NCBI GenBank assembly: GCA_947564645.1 | Contig: CANOCU010000007.1 | Coordinates: 1 to 64,000, forward strand | From: an uncultured Lachnospiraceae bacterium | GTDB taxonomy: Bacteria > Bacillota > Clostridia > Lachnospirales > Lachnospiraceae | Reading direction: 5' to 3' | Length of the DNA stretch: 64,000 nt | Shown: positions 27,505-36,212 of the stretch, in pieces | Numbering within the stretch: position 1 is the stretch's first letter | Layout of the letters: every line of letters starts with the position of its first letter | Translations under genes and position numbers: made by a program | The notes under the pieces: model-generated | Seen by the model: only the letters and a program-made list of their open reading frames with translations | Databases searched by the model: none | Told to the model about the DNA's origin: nothing

Positions 27505-28214
27505 GATACAACAACCCGCCGTTCATTCTTTTTCAGCTGAAACAGAAGGCGCAGCGCCTCCGTCACGGAACTGCTCTTTAGACTGGATGCCGTCCCCACA
27601 TAGTGGATCGGCACCTCAACGGTACGCAGATTCCTGCAGTAAAAGCGCATCTCCGTCTGGTACATATGTCCGGTGGAAAGGAACGCATCCAGATCCATGC
27701 CTTCCAGCACCTTGCGCTGAAAGCATTCGAATCCGCTGGTCATATCCCGCAGCCTTGTTCCCAGGACGAGATTTGCCAGGATCGTGCCGCCCTGGCTCAG
27801 GATCCTTCGGTATAAAGGCTGTTTGCGCATGGAGCCGCCCTCCATAAACCGGGAACCCCATACGCAGTCATACCCCTCTTCCATTTTCGCAAGAAACTGC
27901 GGTATCTCCGAGGGCAGATGACTTCCGCCGCCGTCCATCTCTAAGATCTGCTGTGCCCCATCCGCCAGGGCCTGGCGGAATCCCTCCAGATAGCAGCTGA
28001 TCACGCCTTTGGATTCCTTATAATAAATACATTTTACCTTGTCATTCTCATCGGCCTTCTGCCTGATGATCTCTTCCGTCCGGTCTCTGGAATAGTCGTC
28101 GATGACCGGATAGATATGTAAATTGTCATAGGGCAGCGCAAGAATCTCATCCAGGATCCGCTCCATGGTGTCTTCTTCGTTGGCTACCGGCATGACGATG
28201 ATCGTCTTTTTCAT
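27492..28214 (-). CDS. Family 2 glycosyltransferase, polyprenyl-phosphate sugar synthase-like
   Basis: A 240-aa soluble GT2 enzyme resembling dolichol/polyprenyl-phosphate mannose synthases. It has MPVANEEDTMERIL, a nucleotide-binding VIDDYSRDRTEEII, CVWGSRFMEGG and TSGFECFQRKVLE. It lacks membrane helices. The metal motif that is usually Asp-X-Asp reads MDGGGSH (Asp94, Gly96), so the second Asp is lost. It is the first gene of the cassette with the flavoprotein and GT-C gene and has its own promoter. The likely product is a lipid-linked sugar used by the GT-C partner. Confidence 0.8.
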   Translation of the reverse strand: MKKTIIVMPVANEEDTMERILDEILALPYDNLHIYPVIDDYSRDRTEEIIRQKADENDKVKCIYYKESKGVISCYLEGFRQALADGAQQILEMDGGGSHLPSEIPQFLAKMEEGYDCVWGSRFMEGGSMRKQPLYRRILSQGGTILANLVLGTRLRDMTSGFECFQRKVLEGMDLDAFLSTGHMYQTEMRFYCRNLRTVEVPIHYVGTASSLKSSSVTEALRLLFQLKKNERRVVVSWKK

Positions 28215-28280
28215 GGTGTCCCCTCATATGTAAAACATCTCTTTTGTAATAATCGATCCTGTATCTGCTTCCGAGAATTT

Positions 28281-28309
28281 ACTATAACATAAAAACGTTA
28301 GTTTAACAA
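28281..28309 (-). promoter_or_regulatory. Promoter of the sugar cassette
   Basis: TTGTTA (28304-28309), 17-base spacer, TATAGT (28281-28286) on the minus strand, about 65 bases before the GT2 start. Confidence 0.65.
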
Positions 28310-28343
28310 TGTCGGATGAATCGTATTGTCCCTCACACCTGAA

Positions 28344-29012
28344 TCATATTCTCACGGAATGCGCAGCCGGTGCGCATTCCTGACCCGTGTAAAGCGGCCC
28401 GTCTTCCGTAAACAGCAGATCCGGTCTGATATCATGTGCCTCATGGGGAAGCTCCGGCATCAGCTGACAGGTATAGGCAAGCGCCGCCGTGGTCAGATAA
28501 ACTTCCGCATTACCGCCGGGTCTTCGTGTCTTACCGCCGCATCCGTACAGCCTACCCAGATAGCGGTCATAAAATCCTTTACCATAACCGATGCGATGCC
28601 TTTCTTTATCAAATACGGCTCCCGGCATCCATAGCATTGCCTGACAGACGGTCTGCTTCTGACGGGATGCATTTGCCATCCATTCCGGGAAGGAGATGCC
28701 TTCCGGGGGTTCCGGGATTCCCTTATATCCGCGATGCAGATCCTGCAGCGACGAGATCTGCCAAAATTCCATCTCCAGACCGGAAACCTTTGGCGCAAAA
28801 ACATACTTTCCGTCGTCAAAAGCCTGCCCGATCATCGGAATCGTGTCCACTTCACTCTGGTAACTTACATAGGCCAGAATGATCTGCGACTCCTGATAAG
28901 CCCTGTGTGTGCAGACATAATCTCTAATTCTTTTGTCATACTGCGCTTTTACATCCGGTTCCAGTCTGTCACGTATTGTGAGTATCTGTCTGCGGATCTC
29001 GCTTTTTCCCAT
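28344..29012 (-). CDS. 5-formyltetrahydrofolate cyclo-ligase
   Basis: A 222-aa enzyme (MTHFS family) that uses ATP to turn 5-formyl-THF into 5,10-methenyl-THF. It begins with the basic helix KSEIRRQILTIRDRLEP, has YVSYQSEVDT, FAPKVSG and the folate/ATP motif RIGYGKGFYDRYLGRL. ATG 29012 is preferred, because it matches the usual family N-terminus and has GGAG 7 bases upstream; an ATG at 29060 would overlap the DUF896 gene. It complements the fhs and folD genes elsewhere in the window. Confidence 0.9.
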   Translation of the reverse strand: MGKSEIRRQILTIRDRLEPDVKAQYDKRIRDYVCTHRAYQESQIILAYVSYQSEVDTIPMIGQAFDDGKYVFAPKVSGLEMEFWQISSLQDLHRGYKGIPEPPEGISFPEWMANASRQKQTVCQAMLWMPGAVFDKERHRIGYGKGFYDRYLGRLYGCGGKTRRPGGNAEVYLTTAALAYTCQLMPELPHEAHDIRPDLLFTEDGPLYTGQECAPAAHSVRI

Positions 29013-29034
29013 AGGTGATCTCCATTCTGCCGGA

Positions 29035-29262
29035 TCAGTCTTTTCCTGCTTTTTGACCATGTTTTTTCCCCAGATCCGTGATGGAGCCGTCTTTCTCTAC
29101 AATAGAGATATGATCAAGCTGTCCTCTTAAATTTGCACGCACATTTGCCACATAGGCGCTGCGCAGCTGCTTCTGTTCTTCCTTTTCTGCATCCGTCAGT
29201 CCTTCTGCCTGTGATTTATGATACAATTCATTGATCCTGGCTGTCATCTGTTCTACATTCAT
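29035..29262 (-). CDS. DUF896 (YnzC-type) small protein
   Basis: A 75-aa helical protein of the DUF896 family, typified by B. subtilis YnzC. Features are INELYHKSQAEGLTDAEKEEQ and the end of the second helix LRSAYVANVRANLRGQL. The family is widespread in Firmicutes and has no established biochemical role. It lies between proB and the cyclo-ligase gene with short gaps, in one transcription unit. Confidence 0.9.
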   Translation of the reverse strand: MNVEQMTARINELYHKSQAEGLTDAEKEEQKQLRSAYVANVRANLRGQLDHISIVEKDGSITDLGKKHGQKAGKD

Positions 29263-29323
29263 AGCGCCGTATCATTCCTTTCTGCCCTCAAGCTAGCTTA
29301 TGCTCTCATACTTGCTTTTTACC

Positions 29324-30193
29324 TTATTCATGGGTCATCTGCTGCACATACAGAGGCAGATCGAATCCCTCCTCCTTATGCGCCTTAAAAAGCGTCCCGA
29401 TATTCTGCCCGGCCAGGATCCGGTGGATCACCTTGATATCCGCACTGTTTGCGATCACCATATCCACTCCCATGTTGCCCGCGATCCGGGCCGCCTGCAG
29501 CTTCGTATTCATGCCGCCTGTACCGGAAGAACTTCCAGTGGAGGCTTTCCCCATTTCCATCAGCTCATCCGTCAGGCCGTCCACTACTTCTATATACTTT
29601 GCATTCGGATTCTTCCTCGGATCGTCTGTGTACAGTCCGTCGATATCCGACAACAGGATCAACATATCCGCACCGATCAGCGCGGCCACGATGGCTGATA
29701 ACGTGTCGTTATCGCCGATACCCAGCTCGTAAGTAGCTACTGTGTCATTTTCGTTGACAATGGGCACTACGCCCAGCTTAAACAACTCAGCGAAAGTATT
29801 GCGCGCATTAAAGCGGTTCAGATTATCGATGATCGTATTCTTCGTCATCAGGATCTGTGCGGCCACCTGGTTATATTCCGCGAAGATCTTCTGGTAAGTC
29901 ATCATCAGCCTGGCCTGACCGATGGCCGCGCAGGCCTGTTTCACTGCCGTCGGATCATCCTCGTCGATCCCCTGCATCAATACGGCCTTTCTGCCCACTG
30001 CCACGGCGCCGGACGTCACCAGCACAACATCCTTGCCCCTGTTCCTGATATCGCACAGCTCCCGCACCAGCACATCCAGCTTCGTATAATCCAGATCTCC
30101 TGTCTGTGTATGCTGCAACGAAGAAGAACCGATCTTGATCACGATCCTCTTTTTATCCTTCATCATTTCCCGAATCTGTCTGTTTTCTGACAT
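29324..30193 (-). CDS. proB: Glutamate 5-kinase without PUA domain
   Basis: A 289-aa kinase that phosphorylates glutamate for proline synthesis. The amino-acid kinase fold shows VIKIGSSSL, LVTSGAVAVGRKAV, NENDTVAT and GTGGMNTKLQAARIA. Enterobacterial ProB has about 365 residues with a C-terminal PUA domain; here the protein ends just after the kinase domain. ATG 30193 follows GGAG at 8 bases; the long upstream extension is not coding-like. It begins 35 bases after the COG2509-type flavoprotein gene. Confidence 0.95.
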   Translation of the reverse strand: MSENRQIREMMKDKKRIVIKIGSSSLQHTQTGDLDYTKLDVLVRELCDIRNRGKDVVLVTSGAVAVGRKAVLMQGIDEDDPTAVKQACAAIGQARLMMTYQKIFAEYNQVAAQILMTKNTIIDNLNRFNARNTFAELFKLGVVPIVNENDTVATYELGIGDNDTLSAIVAALIGADMLILLSDIDGLYTDDPRKNPNAKYIEVVDGLTDELMEMGKASTGSSSGTGGMNTKLQAARIAGNMGVDMVIANSADIKVIHRILAGQNIGTLFKAHKEEGFDLPLYVQQMTHE

Positions 30194-30228
30194 GTCATCT
30201 TCTCCTGTCCTGTAATTTTCTCTTTCGC

Positions 30229-31920
30229 TCACGCCTCTGTCTTTGCCAGAGGTGCAAATTGAGCCGCGATCTTCTCCGCTGTCACCATGCCGTCCATCGC
30301 CGCCGAGGTAATGCCGCCTGCATATCCGGCCCCTTCTCCGCATGGATAGAGCCCCCGTAATAGCGACTGGCCGGTCTCGTCCCGCGTAATCCTTACCGGG
30401 GAAGAGGTCCTGCTCTCGACACCGGAAAGATAAGCGCCGCCGTCTGCGAAGCCATGTATGGACTGACCAATCAGGTCAATACCTTCCACAAGCGCATGAT
30501 TAAGTTCCGGCGGCAAAATCTCATGTACGGGAGCAGGACAGAACTTTCCTTTGACTGCCGGGGCAAAATGTGTATGGTACCGTTCGATCACGGATGCCTC
30601 CGAAGGAGTTGATTCTTTTGCTTCACTTGTCTTGTCTGCCGCCGCCGGCATTGTCTGTTCTCCCGTCACTGCCTGCCTGAACTTCCCATAGGTTTCCACC
30701 GGAACAGCGCCTTTACCGATCCGGTAAGCCTTCTCTTCCAGCTTACGCTGAAAAGCGATCCCGCCAAGCGGGGATGAATCCTCGTAATCCTCTGGCGTTA
30801 CCGTAACGATCATGGCGCTGTTACTGTTATCTCCGTCCCGGCTGCTGTAACTCATACCGTTTACGGCCAGTCTTCCCGGTTCGGAGGAGGCATTGACCAC
30901 ATAACCGCCGGGACACATACAGAAGGAATAGACGCCCCTGCCGGAAGAAGTCCGTGCCGTCACCTTATAACTGGCTGCCGGCAGCAGCGGATGTTCCGCA
31001 CTGCCGTACTGTATCTGATCGATCATCCTGCGCGGATGTTCCATGCGCAGTCCGACAGCGAAGGATTTGGCTTCCATGGGTACCTGCATCCGGTACAGCA
31101 TCTCGAATGTATCCCGTGCGCTGTGTCCGATGGCCAGCACGACAATCTCACTCTCCAGTGTCTCCACACCGTCGTCGTTGCAAACGACTACTCCCTTTAC
31201 CCGCTCTCCTTCGCAGATCAGTTCCGTCATCTGCGTCCCGAATCTCACTTCGCCGCCCCAGGCCCTGATCTGTTCCCGCAGATTCTTCACGACAGAGACA
31301 AGAATATCCGTGCCGATATGCGGCTTCGATTCGTATAAGATCTGCTCCGGCGCTCCGGCCTCTACGAAAATACGCAGAACTTCTTTATTTCTGCCAAGTT
31401 TATCCTTTACCAGGGTATTCAGCTTTCCGTCCGAAAAGGTACCTGCGCCGCCTTCTCCGAACTGTACGTTGGAATTTGGGTCAAGCACACCTTCCTGCCA
31501 GAATCTTTCCACATCCGCAAGCCGTCTTTCCACACAGCTTCCCCGCTCCAAAAGTAGCGGCTTATAACCGTGCTTTGCCAGCAGATAGCCGCAGAAGAGG
31601 CCTGCCGGTCCCGTTCCGATAATGACCGGTCTGCCGCAAAGCAGCTGTCTTCCCGTCTCCGGGAATCGATATGCCTTCTCTTCCACTGCCTGTATCTGCT
31701 TATTCCTGCATCTGGCAAGCACTTCCTTCTGTGAGGCTACCGATACATCCAGGGAATAGCTGATCCGGATCTCCGGTTTCTTTCTGGCATCGATCGATTT
31801 CCTTACGATCTGCCAGTCAAGGATCTTTGCAGGCGCAATGCGCAGCACGGAAGCGGCCTTTCGTATGATGTCCTGTTCGTTATGTTCCAGCGGAACCTTG
31901 ATCTGATTGATTCGAATCAT
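30229..31920 (-). CDS. FAD-dependent dehydrogenase, COG2509 type
   Basis: A 563-aa flavoprotein of an uncharacterised but common bacterial family. An N-terminal domain of about 90 residues precedes the FAD motif VIIGTGPAGLFCGYLLAKHG. Typical family segments follow: NVQFGEGGAGTFSDGKLNT, YESKPHIGTD, AIGHSARDTFEML and the C-terminal GEGAGYAGGITSAAMDG. Substrate is unknown. It begins 6 bases after a second, unrelated flavoprotein, so the two are very likely co-transcribed. Confidence 0.88.
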   Translation of the reverse strand: MIRINQIKVPLEHNEQDIIRKAASVLRIAPAKILDWQIVRKSIDARKKPEIRISYSLDVSVASQKEVLARCRNKQIQAVEEKAYRFPETGRQLLCGRPVIIGTGPAGLFCGYLLAKHGYKPLLLERGSCVERRLADVERFWQEGVLDPNSNVQFGEGGAGTFSDGKLNTLVKDKLGRNKEVLRIFVEAGAPEQILYESKPHIGTDILVSVVKNLREQIRAWGGEVRFGTQMTELICEGERVKGVVVCNDDGVETLESEIVVLAIGHSARDTFEMLYRMQVPMEAKSFAVGLRMEHPRRMIDQIQYGSAEHPLLPAASYKVTARTSSGRGVYSFCMCPGGYVVNASSEPGRLAVNGMSYSSRDGDNSNSAMIVTVTPEDYEDSSPLGGIAFQRKLEEKAYRIGKGAVPVETYGKFRQAVTGEQTMPAAADKTSEAKESTPSEASVIERYHTHFAPAVKGKFCPAPVHEILPPELNHALVEGIDLIGQSIHGFADGGAYLSGVESRTSSPVRITRDETGQSLLRGLYPCGEGAGYAGGITSAAMDGMVTAEKIAAQFAPLAKTEA

Positions 31921-31926
31921 TTCCTG

Positions 31927-33162
31927 TCACTTCTCCCGTAACGGCGTCCCTGCGGCTGCACGGCCTGCCACAGCGCCGCTGCTCCAGGCCCACTGCAGGT
32001 TATACCCGCCGCAGATACCGTCTATATCCAATATTTCTCCGGCAAAAAACAAGCCTGGCGTCTTGCGCGACTGCAGATCTTGTGTAACCTCTTCGAAGTC
32101 AACCCCGCCTGCACAGACCTGTGCCTGTTCAAAAGAATTTGTCTCCCGTACCGTCACCAAAAAGGAATGAAACAGACTTTCAAGCTTCTCCCTTCGGGCA
32201 GCATCGATCTCACAGGCCATGTCCGTCTCCCGGATTCCGGCCAGTTTTAGCAATAGCAGGCCAATCTTCTTATTGACTATGCCGGTCACAAACCGTTCCA
32301 TCTGCTGATCCTGCTGTCTATGCCAGCGTCTGCTCCAGAAGTTTCCGCTTTTGACAGTATCCGGCATGAAATCGATTCCTACCGTGACGCATTTCTTCTC
32401 TGCCAGTGCATATGCCGCAAGCCTGCTGAACTGGAAAACCGGAATCCCTGAGATTCCATAATCTGTCAGCTGTAATTCGCCCTGCACCTTGTCTGCCGCA
32501 TTTTTGTCTATGTAAAGCGTCAAGCGTGCCTCGCAGCGTACACCCGCCACCTGCTTAAAGAAAGGTTCCCTGCACCGAAGTGCCGTAAGCGCCGGCATGG
32601 GCATCACGATCCTGTGTCCAAGCCTTCTGGCCAGTGCAAATCCGCTGCCGTCTGATCCCGTCTTTGGAGCCGCCTGGCCGCCGCCTGCCAGGATCACGGC
32701 GTCATATAGATGCTTTCCGCCTTGCGGTGCGTCTGTCACTATTACAAATCCGCCTCCGGATCTGATCTCGGTCACCATACATCCCACAAGGCTTCGGATT
32801 CCGAGACGTTCCATCTCATATCGCAGTACATCCAGTACCGTTGCCGCCTGCTCACTGGCCGGATACAGATAGCCATTCTTATTCTTGATCCTCATGCCAA
32901 GGCCGTCAAAGAAACTTTTCGTCTCATGTACACCGAAATAATCATAGATTTTGTCCACAAAGGAGGCGCCGCTGCCGTAATAGCAGCCGGCATTCATGAT
33001 CTCATTTGAAAAATTGCATTTTCCGTTGCCTGTGGACAGAAGCTTTCTGCCGACTCTGTCATTTCGCTCATATACGGTCACTGCAGCGCCGACATACGCT
33101 GCCTGAATGGCTGCCATCATTCCGGCCGCTCCGCCGCCTATTACGGCAATCTCTTTCCTCAT
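31927..33162 (-). CDS. HI0933-type flavoprotein (YhiN family)
   Basis: A 411-aa NAD(P)/FAD-dependent oxidoreductase of the HI0933/YhiN family. It has AVIGGGAAGMMAAIQAA, the family motif RKLLSTGNGKCNFSN, LAGGGQAAPKTGSDGSG and the C-terminal CAGGVDFEEV with GEILDIDGICGGYNLQWAWSSG (given here as two separated blocks). The family is widespread and its substrate is not settled. It is next to another flavoprotein and downstream of the BofC-like gene. Confidence 0.92.
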   Translation of the reverse strand: MRKEIAVIGGGAAGMMAAIQAAYVGAAVTVYERNDRVGRKLLSTGNGKCNFSNEIMNAGCYYGSGASFVDKIYDYFGVHETKSFFDGLGMRIKNKNGYLYPASEQAATVLDVLRYEMERLGIRSLVGCMVTEIRSGGGFVIVTDAPQGGKHLYDAVILAGGGQAAPKTGSDGSGFALARRLGHRIVMPMPALTALRCREPFFKQVAGVRCEARLTLYIDKNAADKVQGELQLTDYGISGIPVFQFSRLAAYALAEKKCVTVGIDFMPDTVKSGNFWSRRWHRQQDQQMERFVTGIVNKKIGLLLLKLAGIRETDMACEIDAARREKLESLFHSFLVTVRETNSFEQAQVCAGGVDFEEVTQDLQSRKTPGLFFAGEILDIDGICGGYNLQWAWSSGAVAGRAAAGTPLREK

Positions 33163-33204
33163 AGCCTGTTTTTCAAACCTCTCTTATCAGGTATTCCATT
33201 TCTC

Positions 33205-33858
33205 TTAACTGGAATAAGATTCCAGAAAATTATAAAGTTCTTCCTCATTTTCTATGAATTTCCCCTGTATGATCTCTGCTTTCAGCGCATCGCTTAAGTT
33301 TTCCAGAAGAATATCGGTATTCATATGAAGGTGACGCTTGTCTTCCTCATAGACAACGACAAAATGATCCGCTACCATCAGATAATAACCTTGTTGCACG
33401 TCCTCTTTATAATATTTGCATATGACCACCCTGTCTTTGGAAAAAGCAGTAAGTTCGATCGTCTCGAAACCCATTTCCAGTTCGGTAAGAGGAGGGTTTT
33501 TGTCGTAGGATTCAAGCTCCCGGATCAGACTGTCCCGATCCAGTCCGATATATTTAACCGGCACTTCTTCCTGCCGCTCCTGTATGGTGCCATCTAACAG
33601 ATTGATCTCTTCAATAAGATAGGTCGTGTCTGCCGTGACGACAGGTACCTTCTCGACTGCGGTCTCTATGATCTGTTCTTCCGGTTTTGACAGATCGGAT
33701 ACCGTATCCTCTTTTATTTCGGCCCTGTTTTGCCTTTCCTTATCCTGATACTTGTTAGGATAAAAAAACTGCTCCGCTTTCAATGCCGTATATCCGCCTG
33801 TTCCCAACAAAAAAACGGATAATACAAGAAAAAGACTGACACGTCTTACAACTTTCAT
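33205..33858 (-). CDS. Membrane-anchored protein with BofC-like C-terminal domain
   Basis: A 217-aa protein with an N-terminal hydrophobic segment (LFLVLSVFLLGTGGY), so it is anchored or secreted with the bulk outside. The rest has YIGLDRDSLIRELESY, GFETIELTAFSKDRVVICKY and an end EEELYNFLESYSS. The order of these blocks resembles the C-terminal domain of BofC, an intercompartmental sporulation regulator, but the match is weak by eye. It follows the SpoVB/MurJ-type flippase gene, a compatible setting. It could equally be an unrelated conserved envelope protein. Confidence 0.45.
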   Translation of the reverse strand: MKVVRRVSLFLVLSVFLLGTGGYTALKAEQFFYPNKYQDKERQNRAEIKEDTVSDLSKPEEQIIETAVEKVPVVTADTTYLIEEINLLDGTIQERQEEVPVKYIGLDRDSLIRELESYDKNPPLTELEMGFETIELTAFSKDRVVICKYYKEDVQQGYYLMVADHFVVVYEEDKRHLHMNTDILLENLSDALKAEIIQGKFIENEEELYNFLESYSS

Positions 33859-33975
33859 CCTTCCACCCTATGCAGATCGCGGATAGATCCGCAATACAGC
33901 TTTAGCCTTTCTGATCGGATTTTCTGTAATCAGTATCAGTCAATTCCTCAATTTTATACAATGTGCTCCTGAATT

Positions 33976-35643
33976 TTATAAAACGCCAATATTTTTCCCA
34001 AACATAATAAAGAAGAATCCCAATGGTATCCGTGATAATTCTTCCTCACCGATCACCCGCAGGATCATCAGCAATGTGATATAGAGAAAGACGCCGGCCA
34101 CTATCCCGGAGAGGATTGTCACGACTGCGCCGGCAGGCTCCAGCATAAATCTGGCGATCAGCATGACTGCCAGACCTGATACACAGGCTGCCGCTGCCGG
34201 AAACGCCATTCCGGACAGCCAGTTTGGCCGATATTTCAGATTCCTGATGATAAACAGGAAATTCAAAGCCGCAAAAAGCGCAAAATAAGCGATCAGCGCA
34301 TAGATGATGCCGTCCGCGCCAAGCAGGGCCTTCTGCACAAATAAGAAGGCGATCAGGACATGCGCCGCCATAGAGACAAAGGCCGAGAGGAACAGTTCTC
34401 TCAGCATATGCATTTTATAAAGCAGCTGCGCAAAGAAAAAACCAAATCCGCATAAGGGAATGATAACGGCGCCCTTCTGGAGCCAGGATGCAACATATTC
34501 CATTTCATTCTTTGAAAGGCACCTTACAACCGCCTCAGAAAGCGCTGCCAGATAAACAGCCGCCGGAAATGCCAGGATGGACAACCTGGAAACGGTCTTT
34601 TCCAATCGTTCCCGCATCAAACGATATTCTTCTCTTTCATATGCGATCTTGATCTTACCGGATGCAGCAGATACCGTCAAAAGACAAAGCGCAGCCAAAG
34701 CGCCGGTCAATACGGTAAATTTACTGTAATAGGTTCCCCACATGGCCGTGCGGATCTCTCCCAGTTCCGCCACCTTCTTATTCATGCAGTAGTTGAACAT
34801 ACGCTGGTCGATCAGCATAAATAAGTTTGTGAGCAAGGTGACAAATGCCATCGGAAGACAATTGAGCAGTACATTCTTCTGTATGGAAAACTGTGATTCA
34901 CCCCGTTTATTGCTATCTTCCGCGATTCTTCCCCGCAATGCACGGGAATAGATCAAATAGATGACCAGAAGATAGATCGTCGTGACCACCTGCGACAGCA
35001 TAACACCCAGCATGGCTCCCAGCGCACCATATGCAAAGCCGTACTCTGCGCTTAGCAGCAATGCGGAAACCTTTTTTCCATAAGCATAGAAGGTACCGCC
35101 GCACCCGGAAGCAAAAAATACCATGCACAGCTTCTCTATGTATTGTGAATGAGCCGTAATCGTACCAAGACCATAACCGTTAAAATATCCGCGAAAAGTT
35201 CCGACAACCGCAGAAAAGAGGATCGTCGGTGCAACGGCAAGAATTGCCATGCGGCTTAAGGATTCCAGTACAAAGAAATCTGCCGTCTTTGATGCTGTCA
35301 GAACCAGTACTCCGCCAATGACAATGCTTAGCAAAAGGTTCATCCCAATCACTGCACGAAACACGTTCCGGGCATTTCTGTGCTGTTCCCGTTTTACACG
35401 GTAACGGACAGCGCCGGACATGGCCCCCATCATGCTGTATGAGGTGATGAATGTGATCATCATGAAGATCTCAAAAGCTGGGGCAAACAAGCCCATACCG
35501 GCATCGCCGATCACTTTCGATAAAGGGATCCGCATCAGTAATATAATAATATAGGTTATCATTCCCGCAGACTGGATCAAGGTCGTTTTGACCGACGTTC
35601 CCGCAGAGCTCTTACGAAAATTTCCTCTCTTCTGTAATTTCAT
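33976..35643 (-). CDS. Lipid-linked oligosaccharide flippase, SpoVB/MurJ type (MOP superfamily)
   Basis: A 555-aa membrane protein with about 14 segments. An Arg/Lys-rich cytoplasmic start (LQKRGNFRKSSAGTSVKTTL) leads into the typical opening ILLMRIPLSKVIGDAGMGLFAPAFEIF. Members of this group move lipid II or other polyprenyl-linked precursors across the membrane; SpoVB serves spore cortex synthesis. It is downstream of ybeY and the yqfCD-phoH block. Which precursor it moves is not shown. Confidence 0.85.
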   Translation of the reverse strand: MKLQKRGNFRKSSAGTSVKTTLIQSAGMITYIIILLMRIPLSKVIGDAGMGLFAPAFEIFMMITFITSYSMMGAMSGAVRYRVKREQHRNARNVFRAVIGMNLLLSIVIGGVLVLTASKTADFFVLESLSRMAILAVAPTILFSAVVGTFRGYFNGYGLGTITAHSQYIEKLCMVFFASGCGGTFYAYGKKVSALLLSAEYGFAYGALGAMLGVMLSQVVTTIYLLVIYLIYSRALRGRIAEDSNKRGESQFSIQKNVLLNCLPMAFVTLLTNLFMLIDQRMFNYCMNKKVAELGEIRTAMWGTYYSKFTVLTGALAALCLLTVSAASGKIKIAYEREEYRLMRERLEKTVSRLSILAFPAAVYLAALSEAVVRCLSKNEMEYVASWLQKGAVIIPLCGFGFFFAQLLYKMHMLRELFLSAFVSMAAHVLIAFLFVQKALLGADGIIYALIAYFALFAALNFLFIIRNLKYRPNWLSGMAFPAAAACVSGLAVMLIARFMLEPAGAVVTILSGIVAGVFLYITLLMILRVIGEEELSRIPLGFFFIMFGKNIGVL

Positions 35644-35708
35644 AGTCTTATTTTTGCCTCTTTATCATCTCTGTGTAAAACAAATCTGCTTAACTGCCAT
35701 GAGCGCTG

Positions 35709-36212
35709 CTATGCTTCCCGTGCGATCCCAAGCTGCTGTAAGACCGCTTCCTGTTTCTGCTCCATGACGGCCGCCTGTGCCTGTTCCATATGGTCATACC
35801 CGCATAGATGAAACATGCTGTGCGCTGTCAGAAAAGCTGCTTCCCGAAGCAGCGAATGCCCGTATTCCTGTGCCTGTGCGACGACACGCTCTGCGGAAAG
35901 AATGATATCTCCCAGCACCAGTTCACCGCTGTCCGGATCAAAATAGTCCGCCTCGTCTGTTTCCACCACCGAGAAGTCCCCTTCTTTCCTGAACGCTATG
36001 TTGGGAAAAGACAGTACATCCGTCTCCCTGTCCAGGCCGCGGTACTCCCGGTTATATTCCCTGATTCCTGCATTGTCCGTCATAAGGAGATTGACCGTGG
36101 TCTCGTAGGGACAGTGCTCCATATCCATCACGGCTTCCATGATCCGGTCCACCAGTTCCTGTATCGCAAACGGAAAGTTATATTCCGTTTCGTTCTCAAC
36201 GTAAGAAGTCAT
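35709..36212 (-). CDS. ybeY: rRNA maturation endoribonuclease YbeY
   Basis: A 167-aa zinc metalloenzyme for 16S rRNA 3'-end maturation and ribosome quality control. It has NREYRGLDRETDVLSFP, LGDIILSAE and the zinc motif HSMFHLCGYDH. ATG 36212 follows GAGGAG at 10 bases; the TTG at 36230 is less likely. The start overlaps the end of the 7TM-HD gene by 17 bases. The order yqfC-yqfD-phoH-7TM/HD-ybeY is the same as in Bacillus. Confidence 0.95.
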   Translation of the reverse strand: MTSYVENETEYNFPFAIQELVDRIMEAVMDMEHCPYETTVNLLMTDNAGIREYNREYRGLDRETDVLSFPNIAFRKEGDFSVVETDEADYFDPDSGELVLGDIILSAERVVAQAQEYGHSLLREAAFLTAHSMFHLCGYDHMEQAQAAVMEQKQEAVLQQLGIAREA

